In this document: positions 26,519 to 36,275 of the stretch, in pieces
How positions within the stretch are numbered: the first letter of the stretch is position 1
How the letters are laid out: the number at the start of each line of letters is the position of its first letter
Assembly: GCA_051889975.1 (NCBI GenBank)
Contig: JBJFDJ010000011.1
Span: forward strand, 1-56,555
Reading direction: 5' to 3'
Length of the DNA stretch: 56,555 nt
Source: UBA9845 sp051889975
Lineage (GTDB): Bacteria; Bacillota; Clostridia; Christensenellales; UBA1242
Translations under genes and position numbers: made by a program
The notes under the pieces: model-generated
Told to the model about the DNA's origin: nothing
The model's input: the letters and a program-made list of their open reading frames with translations, nothing else
Database searches by the model: none

Positions 26519-28603
26519 TTATTTTATAACTTCAAGTAGTTTAAGGTCAACCCTTCCCTTGTCGTCAACTTTGATAACTTCAACTTTAACTTTGTCGCCA
26601 ACTTTTACAATATCTTCAACTTTTTCAACTCTTTCTTTTGAAAGTTTGCTGATGTGTATCATACCTTCTTTTGTTGGGGCAAGTTCTACAAACGCACCAA
26701 AACTTGAAATTTTTATAACACGGCCTGTGTATTGATTGCCAACTTTAACATCTTCTGTGATGCCCAAAATGATTTGTTTTGCGCGTTCGTTTTGGTCTTT
26801 GTTGATTGATGCAATTGTTACCAAACCTTCGTCTGTGATGTCAATTTTAACACCTGTTTCTTCAATGATTTTGTTTATTGTCTTACCTGCTTTGCCAACA
26901 ACATCACCAATTTTTTCTGGGTCAATGTTAAAACTGATAATTTTTGGAGCATATTTAGAAAGTTCTGGGTTAACGTGGTCCAAACATTCCATCATTTTGC
27001 CCAAGATGTGAAGTCTGCCAACTCTTGCTTGTTCAAGTGCTTCACGCAAAATTTGTTCGTCAATGCCCTTTATTTTGATATCCATTTGAATGGCTGTTAT
27101 GCCCTTGTCTGTTCCTGCAACTTTAAAGTCCATATCGCCAAGGAAGTCTTCTAAACCTTGAATATCTGTGAGAACTGACAATTTTTTGCCTTCTTTTATA
27201 AGGCCCATAGCAACGCCAGCAACTGGTGCTTTGATAGGGACACCTGCGTCCATAAGTGCAAGAGTGCTACCACAAACACTTGCTTGACTTGTTGAGCCAT
27301 TGCTTGACAAAATGTCACTTACTGTGCGAATTGCATAAGGAAATTCTTCAAAACTTGGAAGGACTGGTTCCAAACTTCTTTCTGCAAGTGCGCCATGACC
27401 AATTTCTCGTCTGCCAGGTGCTTTGAGTGGTCTTGCCTCGCCTGTTGTGTAAGGTGGCATATTGTATTGGTGCATATAGCGTTTAACTTCGTCTTTGTCA
27501 CTTAATGTTTCAACTGTTTGCATATCGCTTATTGTGCCAAGTGTGCAAGTTGTCAAAACTTGTGTTTGACCACGAGTGAACACAGCACTGCCGTGTGTTC
27601 TGGCAAGCAAACCGTGTTCGCACCAAATTGGACGAATTTCTCTTAATGTTCTGCCGTCTGGGCGAATGCCTTTTTCGGTTATTTTTGCTCTAACCTTTTC
27701 TTTTTTAAGGTTGTAAAGAGATGTTTCAATGTCTTTTTTGTGTTCTTCCAAAATATCTGCAAAGTGGTCAAACACTTTTTCGTTTAAAGCATCTTCCTTT
27801 TCATCCCTCTTTTGTCTGTCATACTCGTCAAGCACTTTGTCCATGAGTTTGTCGGCATATTTTCTAACTTCTTTGTCAACTTTTGGGTCAACGTGATATA
27901 CGTCAACTTTGGCTTTCTTTTTGCCAACTGCCTTGACTATTTTGTTGACAAACTTAACTTGTTCTTTAATTGCTTCGTGCGCAAACAAAATGCCTTGAAG
28001 CATTTGTTCTTCCGTAACTTCCTTTGCACCAGCTTCAACCATCAAAATAGCTTCTTCTGTGCCACTTACGGTAAGATTTATCAAACTTTTTTCTCTTTGT
28101 TCTAAATCTGGGTTGATGATATATTTACCATCAATCAAGCCAACATTTACACTGCCTGTTGGTCCAGCAAAAGGTATGTCACTTATTGAAAGTGCAATTG
28201 AACTGCCAAGCATTGCAAGAGGTTCTGGTGCAATGTTTGGGTCAACAGAAAGTGCTGTGGCAATGACAGCAACATCGTTGTAAAATCCTTTTTCAAAAAG
28301 TGGTCTTATGGGTCTATCAATCAAACGACTTGTTAAGATTGCCTTGTCATTTGCCCTACCTTCACGGCGTTTAAAACTGCCCGGTATGCGACCAACGCTA
28401 TACATTTTTTCTTCAAAATCCACACCAAGTGGAAAGAAGTCCATACCTTCCCTTGGTTTTTCGGACATTGTAACGTTTACCATAACACTTGTTTCGCCAC
28501 AAGTTACAATGCAATGTCCATTTGCTTGACCACAATATTTGCCTGTTTCAACAGTTACTTCTCTGCCACCTATTGTGGTTTGGAAAATTTTTCCTATTTC
28601 CAT
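26519..28603 (-). CDS. pnp: Polyribonucleotide nucleotidyltransferase (PNPase)
   Basis: 694 residues, full length. Two RNase PH domains flank a helical domain; the second carries RTHGSAVFTRGQTQ and GRREIGHGALAERSLEP (~400). A KH domain (KIGDVVGKAGKTINKI, ~560) and an S1 domain (FGAFVELAPTKEGMIHISKL, ~640) follow. It degrades RNA 3' to 5' using phosphate. It has GGAAGG before the ATG. It follows rpsO, which ends in its own terminator. Confidence 0.97.
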   Translation of the reverse strand: MEIGKIFQTTIGGREVTVETGKYCGQANGHCIVTCGETSVMVNVTMSEKPREGMDFFPLGVDFEEKMYSVGRIPGSFKRREGRANDKAILTSRLIDRPIRPLFEKGFYNDVAVIATALSVDPNIAPEPLAMLGSSIALSISDIPFAGPTGSVNVGLIDGKYIINPDLEQREKSLINLTVSGTEEAILMVEAGAKEVTEEQMLQGILFAHEAIKEQVKFVNKIVKAVGKKKAKVDVYHVDPKVDKEVRKYADKLMDKVLDEYDRQKRDEKEDALNEKVFDHFADILEEHKKDIETSLYNLKKEKVRAKITEKGIRPDGRTLREIRPIWCEHGLLARTHGSAVFTRGQTQVLTTCTLGTISDMQTVETLSDKDEVKRYMHQYNMPPYTTGEARPLKAPGRREIGHGALAERSLEPVLPSFEEFPYAIRTVSDILSSNGSTSQASVCGSTLALMDAGVPIKAPVAGVAMGLIKEGKKLSVLTDIQGLEDFLGDMDFKVAGTDKGITAIQMDIKIKGIDEQILREALEQARVGRLHILGKMMECLDHVNPELSKYAPKIISFNIDPEKIGDVVGKAGKTINKIIEETGVKIDITDEGLVTIASINKDQNERAKQIILGITEDVKVGNQYTGRVIKISSFGAFVELAPTKEGMIHISKLSKERVEKVEDIVKVGDKVKVEVIKVDDKGRVDLKLLEVIK

Positions 28604-28810
28604 ACTTATCCTTCCTTTTTTGTTTCTACTAAATTAGTATAAAACAAAATTGAAATTAAGTGAAACAAATTTTGATAATTATTTAAAATAACTAAATTTA
28701 TGTGTGAATATTATTGATTTGCCATAAAAACCTGCGTTTGCTTTCATTAAAAAATTTTGATTTTAATTTGCCGTTTAAATCTAATCATTATTGCCAAAAT
28801 TGATGTTAAA

Positions 28811-28830
28811 AAAACCACCCTGATGGGTGG
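28811..28830 (-). terminator. rpsO terminator
   Basis: CCACCC-TGAT-GGGTGG hairpin followed by seven T on the minus strand, 8 bp after rpsO. The 200 bp between it and pnp are AT-rich and hold no recognisable gene. Confidence 0.9.
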
Positions 28831-28837
28831 ATAAACA

Positions 28838-29089
28838 TTATCTTAAATTAAGTTTTTCTTTTAAACTACGATATCTTTCAATATCTCTACTTTTAAGATA
28901 TTTGAGTAGTTTGTTTCTTTTGCCTACCATTTTAAACAAGCCGTGACGACTGTGGTTGTCTTGTTTGTTTGTTTTTAAGTGTTCGGTTAAGTGAGCAATT
29001 CTTTCTGTTAAAAGTGCAACTTGAACTTCTACACTGCCTGTGTCGCCTTCTTTGGTAGCAAATTGGTTGATTGTATCAATCTTTGCCAT
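28838..29089 (-). CDS. rpsO: 30S ribosomal protein S15
   Basis: 83 residues, close to the usual 88. EGDTGSVEVQVALLTERI (~14-31) and DNHSRHGLFKMVGKRNKLL (~45-63) are S15 signatures; the usual SPEVQ reads SVEVQ. It binds 16S rRNA early in 30S assembly. Two ATG codons lie in frame. The second (29089, MAKID) is 8 nt from GGAG and is chosen; the first (29095) would be only 2 nt away. Confidence 0.96.
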   Translation of the reverse strand: MAKIDTINQFATKEGDTGSVEVQVALLTERIAHLTEHLKTNKQDNHSRHGLFKMVGKRNKLLKYLKSRDIERYRSLKEKLNLR

Positions 29090-29202
29090 TGTCATTTCTC
29101 CTTTTTTATATTTTCACCCAAAACTAAGCAAATCGGCAGGAGAGCCAAACAACTGAGCATTGGGAACGCATATATGATATCACATATTTTTTTGTTTGTA
29201 AA
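29090..29202 (-). promoter_or_regulatory. rpsO promoter and structured leader
   Basis: On the minus strand TTTACA (29197-29202), 17 bp, TATCAT (29174-29179), then a ~75-nt leader. The leader can fold with an outer CCCAA/TTGGG helix enclosing GGC-TCTCCT-GCC. S15 represses its own translation through a leader structure in several bacteria, so an S15-binding leader is plausible, but the fold is my inference. Confidence 0.55.
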
Positions 29203-29216
29203 GGTTTTTTTTGATG

Positions 29217-29245
29217 TTGACATCGACAAAACCAAATAGTATAAT
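29217..29245 (+). promoter_or_regulatory. Consensus promoter of the 29252 gene
   Basis: Perfect TTGACA (29217-29222), 17-bp spacer, perfect TATAAT (29240-29245). Only 6 nt separate TATAAT from the ATG at 29252, so transcription should begin at the start codon itself. Confidence 0.85.
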
Positions 29246-29251
29246 CATTAT

Positions 29252-30316
29252 ATGAAAGAAGTTTGTCGCGAACTATCAAAAAACTTTTTGGAAGAACATA
29301 ACAAAAAGTATGACATGAATGAAATCAAAGATTTTTTTGATTATGCAAAAAGTTTTTATGAAGATTTGGTGGTTGTTGATAGATATTACAAAAATGAGTT
29401 TAATTCCATAAGCCCATTGAACATTGCAAAATATTTAACTATATTTGACAATGCCTATAACAACATTGTTAAAACTTTTTTTGATGATATTGTTATGCAA
29501 CAAATATTGAATGACAATTCAAAATATATGATTAAATGTGGCAGATTTAACCTTGATAAACTAATTGAAAAATACAATGAAAACAAAAGTTTTAAGGATA
29601 AATTTAAGCATAAAATTTTAGATGAAGCAGAATATAAAAATATTATCAAATTGGCAAATATTATTTTTAAGTTGGAACTAAAATGCTCAAAATACACCAA
29701 AACATTTTGGCATTTTGGCAACAACATTGACTTAAAACAAGGTTTGTTTGTTAAGATAATTTCGCAAGAAAATTGGAGAGAGTTAAAGCCAACCTTGTCC
29801 TTAAAAAAATACTTCAACTCTCGCATTGGGCTTTCTGTTTCATACATCAATGACAAAAAGAGCAAGTTTTTTAGAGATGACAAAATGGATATTTTGGCTG
29901 GCATTGTTTACAAGCCACAAGAAGTTATTTTTGGTAACTATTTTGACAGTTACACATCCGAGTTTATAGATGGCAAAAACCCAATTGACAATTTGAATTT
30001 TAGTTTTTCAAAAGTCAACAAACTTTACAGCAAAAAAATAAACGGCAAACTGCATGAAATTTATGCTTTTGGCACACTTACATCAACGCCACAAAGTGTT
30101 TTGATAAGTGATGATTGTCACAATGAAGTTGTAATTAACAAAAACTCGGCAAAGCCACTTGCAGTGTTTTATTTAAACGAGCAAAGCAAACAATATGCAC
30201 AAGAGCTTGCCAAAAAACTAAACTTACAAATTGTTAAACTAGAAAGTATGAACAAACTCAACCCAGATAAGATTGTTAACACCGAACATATTTTGCAAGA
30301 AAAAATTCACTTTTAA
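29252..30316 (+). CDS. Unrecognised 354-residue protein, probably leaderless
   Basis: I do not recognise this protein. It has no signal peptide or membrane segment. The first ~155 residues look mostly helical and are rich in Lys, Asp, Asn, Phe and Tyr. A middle part contains KTFWHFGNNIDLKQGL (~150) and LSLKKYFNSRIGLSVSYIND (~185), and the C-terminus ends in KLNLQIVKLESMNKLNPDK. It is a single-gene unit with a perfect promoter and its own terminator, divergent from rpsO and convergent with hemZ. Composition matches the rest of the genome. A cytoplasmic role is likely; nothing more can be said. Confidence 0.75.
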   Translation: MKEVCRELSKNFLEEHNKKYDMNEIKDFFDYAKSFYEDLVVVDRYYKNEFNSISPLNIAKYLTIFDNAYNNIVKTFFDDIVMQQILNDNSKYMIKCGRFNLDKLIEKYNENKSFKDKFKHKILDEAEYKNIIKLANIIFKLELKCSKYTKTFWHFGNNIDLKQGLFVKIISQENWRELKPTLSLKKYFNSRIGLSVSYINDKKSKFFRDDKMDILAGIVYKPQEVIFGNYFDSYTSEFIDGKNPIDNLNFSFSKVNKLYSKKINGKLHEIYAFGTLTSTPQSVLISDDCHNEVVINKNSAKPLAVFYLNEQSKQYAQELAKKLNLQIVKLESMNKLNPDKIVNTEHILQEKIHF

Positions 30317-30330
30317 ACAAGTGAATTTTT
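30301..30330. terminator. Bidirectional terminator between the 29252 gene and hemZ
   Basis: AAAAATTCACTT/AAGTGAATTTTT perfect 12-bp arms around TTAAAC. It includes the last codons of the forward gene and lies 3 bp from the hemZ stop. Confidence 0.85.
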
Positions 30331-30333
30331 AAT

Positions 30334-31731
30334 TTATTTTAAAAACAAATCTTTTTTGCGATTTAACATATCATTTATTCGGGTTATATATGTTGGAATG
30401 TCTTTGACATTTGCTTCTCTTTCAATCCTATTTTCTAAATTGAATACTCGCTTTGAAATTGCATTGGCGCCACATGCCAAGATGCTTGTTGTTTCTTCCA
30501 TACTTTCAATGTTAAATCTGCAAATTGTGTCACCTTTAAAATATCCAACATTTTGCAAGTTGGAAAGTTGATTTTTTTGTCTGTAAAGATAATATGGCTT
30601 ATAGCCATTTTTTGTTAGAGTTTTGTGTGCATATTCAACCATTTTTTCGGCGAGTGTTGTCTTAAAGATGTTTTCGTTTGTAAGTGCAAACTCGCTTGTA
30701 TTTTTTAAGCTTAAAGTGTGAACAGTTATGTTTTGTGGATTTAAGCCAACAGCAATGTCAATGCTATTTTTAAAACTCTTTAAGGTTTCTGTTGGCAAGC
30801 CGGCAATAAAGTCCATATTTATATCAAAATCATAAGTTTTTGCCAAATTGTAGGCGTTTATGGCGTCTTGCGCAGAGTGTGAACGACCAATTTTTGCAAG
30901 CACTTTGTCATTGAACGTTTGTGGATTAACGCTAATACGCGTTACGCCATACTTTTTAAGTAAATCAAGTTTTTCTTTTGTGATGGTGTCTGGTCTGCCT
31001 GCCTCAACAGTGAACTCTTTTGCATAAGGAAAATTTAAATTTTGCAAAATTCGTTCAAGTTCGTTTTCTGGCAATGATGTTGGCGTGCCACCACCAATGT
31101 AAATGTTTTTAACAAACAAACATTTTTTTCTTATTATTTGTTTGGCAAAGTCAATTTCTTTTAACAAGGCGTCAACATAAGGTGTTACATAGTTTTTAAC
31201 TTTTTCTAGTGGCGCAGAAATAAAACTACAATAACTGCACTTTGTTGTGCAAAATGGAATGTTAACATAAAAATCAACATAGTTGTCGTTATATTCCATT
31301 GGCTTTTGATTTTGCAAAATGTCGGTTATTAAATTTATTTTTTCATCACTAACTCTATAATTATTTTTAAAATAACTTTTTAAATTTGCAAGTTTTATGC
31401 CCTTTTTTATTAGGTCATAGGCAAGTTTTGTTGGTCTTATGCCAGTTAAACAGCCCCAAGGAAGTGAGATGTTAAAATAGTTTGAAAGGGCGTCATAAAG
31501 GGCAAGTTTACACCTTTTTTTTGGCGTTTCTATTTGTGTTAAATCATAAGTTAAATCATAGTGCTTTTCGCCATTTTGGGCATTTATGTCAATAGATATT
31601 TCAAGTTTGTCATTTGCAGTTTTGTAATTTGCTTTTATAACTGCTGTGTTATCAATGCTTGCAGGAAAAAACTCTCGTGCCATATCAAAAAACTCATATT
31701 GATATTCGTAATTGTTTAAAAGTATTTCCAT
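30334..31731 (-). CDS. hemZ: HemZ-like radical SAM protein (coproporphyrinogen III oxidase family)
   Basis: 465 residues. An N-terminal ~150-residue region (with WGCLTGIRPTKLAYD, ~97) precedes a radical SAM domain whose cluster motif is FCTTKCSYC (~161-169), followed by GGGTPTSL (~215) and INMDFIAGLPTET (~305). This layout matches B. subtilis HemZ. Family members relate to oxygen-independent coproporphyrinogen oxidation, but several HemN-like proteins have other roles and no other haem genes are visible here. The start ATG directly follows the rel stop, with the ribosome site AGGGGAG inside the rel 3' end. Confidence 0.85.
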   Translation of the reverse strand: MEILLNNYEYQYEFFDMAREFFPASIDNTAVIKANYKTANDKLEISIDINAQNGEKHYDLTYDLTQIETPKKRCKLALYDALSNYFNISLPWGCLTGIRPTKLAYDLIKKGIKLANLKSYFKNNYRVSDEKINLITDILQNQKPMEYNDNYVDFYVNIPFCTTKCSYCSFISAPLEKVKNYVTPYVDALLKEIDFAKQIIRKKCLFVKNIYIGGGTPTSLPENELERILQNLNFPYAKEFTVEAGRPDTITKEKLDLLKKYGVTRISVNPQTFNDKVLAKIGRSHSAQDAINAYNLAKTYDFDINMDFIAGLPTETLKSFKNSIDIAVGLNPQNITVHTLSLKNTSEFALTNENIFKTTLAEKMVEYAHKTLTKNGYKPYYLYRQKNQLSNLQNVGYFKGDTICRFNIESMEETTSILACGANAISKRVFNLENRIEREANVKDIPTYITRINDMLNRKKDLFLK

Positions 31732-33840
31732 TTAGTTTTCTCCCCTATAAATTTCCAAAACATTATCAAGTGCCTGCAATTTTGCAACAACTTCATCTAA
31801 CTTTTTTGTGTTTGATATGAATATGCTAACATCAACAATTGCCTTGCCAAGTTTAAGTGGTTTTGAGTCAATTTTTGCAATGTTAAGTTTTTGTTCACTG
31901 ATTTTGTTAATTATGCTTGCAAGACTGCCACTTGCATCTTTTACAATAAGCCTTAATTTTGCAACATAAGTTGTGTCTGATTGGTCACTCCACGTTAACG
32001 GCATCAAACGAGATTGTTCCAAAGATTTTATGGATTTGCAATCTTTTCGGTGTATTGTAACGCCTCTGCCACGGCTTATAAAGCCAACAATTTCATCCCC
32101 GGGAATTGGGTCGCAACAGTGCGCAAATTTTAGCATCATACTTTCCAGTTCGGCAATACTGCTTTTGTCTGGCTCTTTTTTTGTAAAAGTTGAAGGCTTT
32201 ATAACAAAATCTTTTTCAACCTTGTTTACTTCTTCATAATTTAAAATAAGTCTGTTTATAACCTGCGTTGTTGTAAGACTGCCCGAGCCAATCATTGCAT
32301 ACATATCTTCTATGTTTTTTAATGAATATCTATCTAACAGATAAACAATTAATTTGTCGTCAATTAATTCCTTAAGGTCAACACCTTTAACTTTGGCACT
32401 TTGCTCTAACATCAATTTGCCCTTTTTGATGTTTTCATCACGCATTTCCTTTTTAAAAAATGCATTGATTTTGTTTTTTGCACCACTTGTAACTGCAATT
32501 TTCAACCAGTCCCTTGATGGTCCTTTTGCATTTGCGCTTGTTATGATTTCAACAATATCGCCATTGTTTAGTTTGGTGTTGAGTGGCACCATTTTGCCAT
32601 TTACTTTTGCGCCAACACATTTGTTGCCAATGTTGCTATGAATTACATAGGCAAAATCAATTGGAGTGCTGTCTTCTGGCAAGTTTATAATTTTGCCCAT
32701 TGGCGACTGAACAAAAATTTCTCCATCATACACATTTGATTTTAAAAGAGTTATTATGTCTTGCGCATTTGTTAAGTTAGGGTTTTCTAACATCTTTTTA
32801 ATAGAAATTAATCTATCGTCTAAATTGTTAATTTTTTTCTTGTGCTCTTTGTATAAAAAGTGGGCAGCAATACCATATTCGGCATGCAAATGCATATCGT
32901 GTGTTCTAATTTGAATTTCAAGTGGTTTGCCATCAATTAAAACAGTTGTGTGCAAACTTTGATAGCCATTTGCCTTTGGCTTTGCAATGTAGTCTTTAAA
33001 TCTGCCATCAATTGGCTGATATTTTGTGTGCACAACACCAAGCACCGAATAGCATTCGTTTATGCTGTCAACCAAAATTCTTATTGCAGACAAATCATAA
33101 ATTCCATCCAATTTATAATTTTTTTGTTTTATCTTGTTAAATACACTGCTTACATGCTTTAATCTGCCATACACTTCGCCATTTATTTTAAGTTCTGCAA
33201 GCAACGACTTAATTTCTTCAATTGTGTGTTCAATTTGTTTTTTGCGTTCTTCCTGCCCTTCGGCAAGTTCTTTCATAAGTTTTTTGTAGTCGTTTGGTTG
33301 TGTGTAAGATAAGTCCAAATCCTGCAATTCGCTTTTTATGTAACTTATGCCCAAACGACTTGCAAGTGGAACATATATGTCAACAATGTCTTTGTGCAAT
33401 TTTGATTTTTCGCTGTCTGTTAACCGTTTTAAATGCCTTGCATTGTTTAGGGCGTCTGCAAGCTTTAAAATGATGACGCGAATGTCTTTTGCCATTGCAA
33501 CAAGCATACTTCTAACATCTTCAACATTGGCATCATCACCCAAATTTATTGCCTCTATTTTTAAAACCGTGTTTGCAAGCTCCAGCGCACTTTGATAGTC
33601 AGCAAACTGAGTTTCGTCTAACTGATTTTTTCTTAACAACGGCAAAATTATGCCAGCAAAAATCATATCATAATCCAATTCTAGTGGAAAGATTATAACT
33701 GTGTTTTGCAAGCCAAAGTCTAAGAGTTCCAACTGCTCGTCACTTTTGCACAATGACAAAACTTTGTCATAGAACTCTTTTACAACATCAAAGTTTTCTT
33801 TTGGCAAACGCTCTTTTGCCAAATCTAAAAAATTTTGCAC
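31732..33840 (-). CDS. relA: Long RelA/SpoT homologue, synthetase with degenerate hydrolase domain
   Basis: 702 residues. The synthetase domain is intact: GRLKHVSSVFNKIKQ (~230), DLSAIRILVD, RFKDYIAKPKANGYQSLHTT (~280-299) and LEIQIRT. TGS (~375-435), the conserved-Cys domain (FAHCCDPIPGDEIVGF, ~573) and an ACT domain (~630-702) follow. In the N-terminal HD domain the metal motif normally reading LLHDxxED is replaced by IILPLLRKN (~62-70), the preceding conserved His is gone, and LADRLHN reads LADALNN. It should make (p)ppGpp but not degrade it. GTG start with AGGAGG. It is upstream of and adjacent to hemZ. Confidence 0.93.
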   Translation of the reverse strand: MQNFLDLAKERLPKENFDVVKEFYDKVLSLCKSDEQLELLDFGLQNTVIIFPLELDYDMIFAGIILPLLRKNQLDETQFADYQSALELANTVLKIEAINLGDDANVEDVRSMLVAMAKDIRVIILKLADALNNARHLKRLTDSEKSKLHKDIVDIYVPLASRLGISYIKSELQDLDLSYTQPNDYKKLMKELAEGQEERKKQIEHTIEEIKSLLAELKINGEVYGRLKHVSSVFNKIKQKNYKLDGIYDLSAIRILVDSINECYSVLGVVHTKYQPIDGRFKDYIAKPKANGYQSLHTTVLIDGKPLEIQIRTHDMHLHAEYGIAAHFLYKEHKKKINNLDDRLISIKKMLENPNLTNAQDIITLLKSNVYDGEIFVQSPMGKIINLPEDSTPIDFAYVIHSNIGNKCVGAKVNGKMVPLNTKLNNGDIVEIITSANAKGPSRDWLKIAVTSGAKNKINAFFKKEMRDENIKKGKLMLEQSAKVKGVDLKELIDDKLIVYLLDRYSLKNIEDMYAMIGSGSLTTTQVINRLILNYEEVNKVEKDFVIKPSTFTKKEPDKSSIAELESMMLKFAHCCDPIPGDEIVGFISRGRGVTIHRKDCKSIKSLEQSRLMPLTWSDQSDTTYVAKLRLIVKDASGSLASIINKISEQKLNIAKIDSKPLKLGKAIVDVSIFISNTKKLDEVVAKLQALDNVLEIYRGEN

Positions 33841-33848
33841 AACGCCTC

Positions 33849-36212
33849 CTACTTAATTTTTTGCACTAATCTAATTTTGTTGTATAAATTGCTGTTTTCT
33901 AAACTGCTTTTCATTTGTTCGTCAATTTCAACCACATAGCCAAATTGTGTGCTCTTTTTAAGAACGCCAATTTCAAAAAACACATACAAGCAAAACACAA
34001 ACTGGCTGTAACTCATATTTTTTAAATTTGGATACAACTCTTTTATGTTTTTAAACAGGTCAAGTTCAGACGCATAAGCTATGTTGTTTTTTATAATGCC
34101 CTTTATGGCATTGAAAACAAGCCCAAAATAACTGTGTTCTGTGTTTAGATATTCAAGTTCATAAATTGCATCGCTTACGGCATAGACATTGCCCTCAAAG
34201 TTTTGCAAAAACGACCTTGTAAGCAAGCCGTCCAAAAAGACAAGGTTTTTATAGTTTGACAAGTCCAAAATTTCATCAAGTGCAAAAATAACACAATTTT
34301 CTGCAAATTTGCTTTGGCTTGCCCCAACATAATAGTTTAAATTATAATACTTTAAAACATCTTTTAACAAATCAAAAGTCTTGTAGTTATCAATGATGAT
34401 TGCAGTGCCACAAATATCTTGCAAAAGGTTGTTTAAAACATCTTTTGTTTGACTTTGCTTAAAAAACTTTATGTCTTTTTGCGTGTCTTTTTCGTTGTAT
34501 AGTTGTTTTAATTTTCTGCCATTTGCAACGTGTTGAAATTTTTGATTTATGCCAGCAAAATTTGAATATTTAACAAGGCCTTTAACATACTCTTTGCCCT
34601 TAAATTCATTTATTTGCATTTCAAAAATGCTTTGTTTTTGTTTTGTGTAAAGATAATCGTCAAAATATTCTGCTGAGTTGAAATGTATTAACTTTAACTC
34701 ATTGTTTGCAACAATGCTTAAATGCTCATTAAAATTTGCTAATTTTGTAACCTTGCAATCTTCATAGGTTATCAAAAATTGAGGCATTGGATTGTCGCAA
34801 CCAAAAGGCTCTAAAAGTTCAAGTTCTTTGGCAAATTTTAAAGTGATATCTTCTGCGTTTATCTCAACATCATAAGACTTTATTGGCAAATAGTCTTCTT
34901 TGGTTGTGTTGTTGTTTAAATAATCAAACACAAGGCTAATAAAACTTTCATAATTGCTTACATGCAAGCCCAGTCCTGCAGCCATGCTATGACCACCAAA
35001 AGTGTCTAAAATTTCACTGCAACAAGTGAGCAAAGTGTGAATGTTTATGTTGCCAAAACTACGAACACTGCCCTTTAACTGGTCGTCAACTTGACTAAAC
35101 AAAAACACAGGCTTGCAAAAATCGTCAACAAGCCTTGCACATGCAATGCCCAAAAGTCCACTGTCCCATTTGTCACTTTTTAAAATTATTGCCTTGTTTT
35201 CAAACAACTTATTTTCTTTGATTTGTTGCAAGCATTCGGTGTAAATGCTTTGAGACAACATCTGCCTTTGTGCATTTTGTTCAAGCAATGTTTTTAACGA
35301 ATTGCTAACCAAATTGCTGTCGTCACTGATAAACAAATCAAGCGCAGTGTAAGCATTTCCCATCCTGCCACCAGCGTTTAATCTTGGAGCTATTTTAAAA
35401 GAAATTGCTTGGCTGTTTATTGTGTTAATTTTTAAGTTTTTTGCAAGTTTTTTTATGCCAATTGGCAAGTTTTTTTGCAGATCTAACCCTAATTTAACAA
35501 TGCTTCTGTTTTCGTCAACCAGTGGAACAATGTCACTTACAGTTGCAATTGCACAAATTGGAAGATATTCACTTAAACCATTATTGCCCACAAAAGATTG
35601 CACAACTTTTAAGGCAACACCTGCCCCACACAAGCCGTTAAATCCATAGTTTTGATTTGGCAATTTTGGGTCAACAACAACAGTGTTTGGCAAGACTTCT
35701 GCTGGTTCGTGGTGGTCGGTTATAATAATATCTATGTTTTGCGACTTAACAAAGTCCACTTCATTTGCACATGAAATGCCACAGTCAACAGTGATTATCA
35801 GTTCCGGTTTAAATTTTTCTATCACTTTTTTTGCACTGTCGGTTGTTAGCCCATAGCCATCAACATATCTGTTTGGCAAAAAATAATTTAAGTTTGTTAT
35901 TTTGTCTTTTAAAAACTTATACAAAATTGTAACGGCGCTTATGCCATCGACATCATAGTCGCCATAAATTAGCACGCTTTGATTTTTGTCAATTGCCTGT
36001 TGCAAACGGTCGTGGCATTCCTTCATGCCTTGTAGCAAAAATGGGTTCCTTAAATCCTGGAGACTAGGATGCAAAAAAGAATGCAATTTTTGGTCTGTAT
36101 CTATGCCCCGTTGCATTAAGATTTGCGATGTTTTAAAACATAAAGAATGCCTTTGGGCAAAATCTTTTATTTCATTAACACCATTAAAATTTGGTATTGA
36201 CTTAAATATCAT
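33849..36212 (-). CDS. recJ: Single-stranded-DNA 5' exonuclease RecJ
   Basis: 787 residues. The DHH nuclease core is present: YGDYDVDGISA (~85), VDCGIS (~140), ITDHHEP (~163) and DPK, with the DHHA1 motif GGHSMAAG (~370). A beta-barrel domain and a C-terminal ~250-residue extension of the Bacillota type follow. It degrades single-stranded DNA 5' to 3' in recombination and repair. ATG 36212 with AAGGA is chosen; the frame also extends to 36242 but that segment overlaps the preceding terminator. It precedes rel by 8 bp. Confidence 0.95.
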   Translation of the reverse strand: MIFKSIPNFNGVNEIKDFAQRHSLCFKTSQILMQRGIDTDQKLHSFLHPSLQDLRNPFLLQGMKECHDRLQQAIDKNQSVLIYGDYDVDGISAVTILYKFLKDKITNLNYFLPNRYVDGYGLTTDSAKKVIEKFKPELIITVDCGISCANEVDFVKSQNIDIIITDHHEPAEVLPNTVVVDPKLPNQNYGFNGLCGAGVALKVVQSFVGNNGLSEYLPICAIATVSDIVPLVDENRSIVKLGLDLQKNLPIGIKKLAKNLKINTINSQAISFKIAPRLNAGGRMGNAYTALDLFISDDSNLVSNSLKTLLEQNAQRQMLSQSIYTECLQQIKENKLFENKAIILKSDKWDSGLLGIACARLVDDFCKPVFLFSQVDDQLKGSVRSFGNINIHTLLTCCSEILDTFGGHSMAAGLGLHVSNYESFISLVFDYLNNNTTKEDYLPIKSYDVEINAEDITLKFAKELELLEPFGCDNPMPQFLITYEDCKVTKLANFNEHLSIVANNELKLIHFNSAEYFDDYLYTKQKQSIFEMQINEFKGKEYVKGLVKYSNFAGINQKFQHVANGRKLKQLYNEKDTQKDIKFFKQSQTKDVLNNLLQDICGTAIIIDNYKTFDLLKDVLKYYNLNYYVGASQSKFAENCVIFALDEILDLSNYKNLVFLDGLLTRSFLQNFEGNVYAVSDAIYELEYLNTEHSYFGLVFNAIKGIIKNNIAYASELDLFKNIKELYPNLKNMSYSQFVFCLYVFFEIGVLKKSTQFGYVVEIDEQMKSSLENSNLYNKIRLVQKIK

Positions 36213-36231
36213 ATTTTTTCCTTTATAAAAA

Positions 36232-36257
36232 AGATATGGCACTTGTGAGCCATATCT
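36232..36257 (-). terminator. Terminator after secF
   Basis: AGATATGGC/GCCATATCT perfect 9-bp arms, 8-nt loop, six T on the minus strand. It lies only 20 bp before the recJ start, so recJ either has a promoter hidden in secF or depends on readthrough. Confidence 0.85.
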
Positions 36258-36275
36258 AAAACAAAATTTTATATT

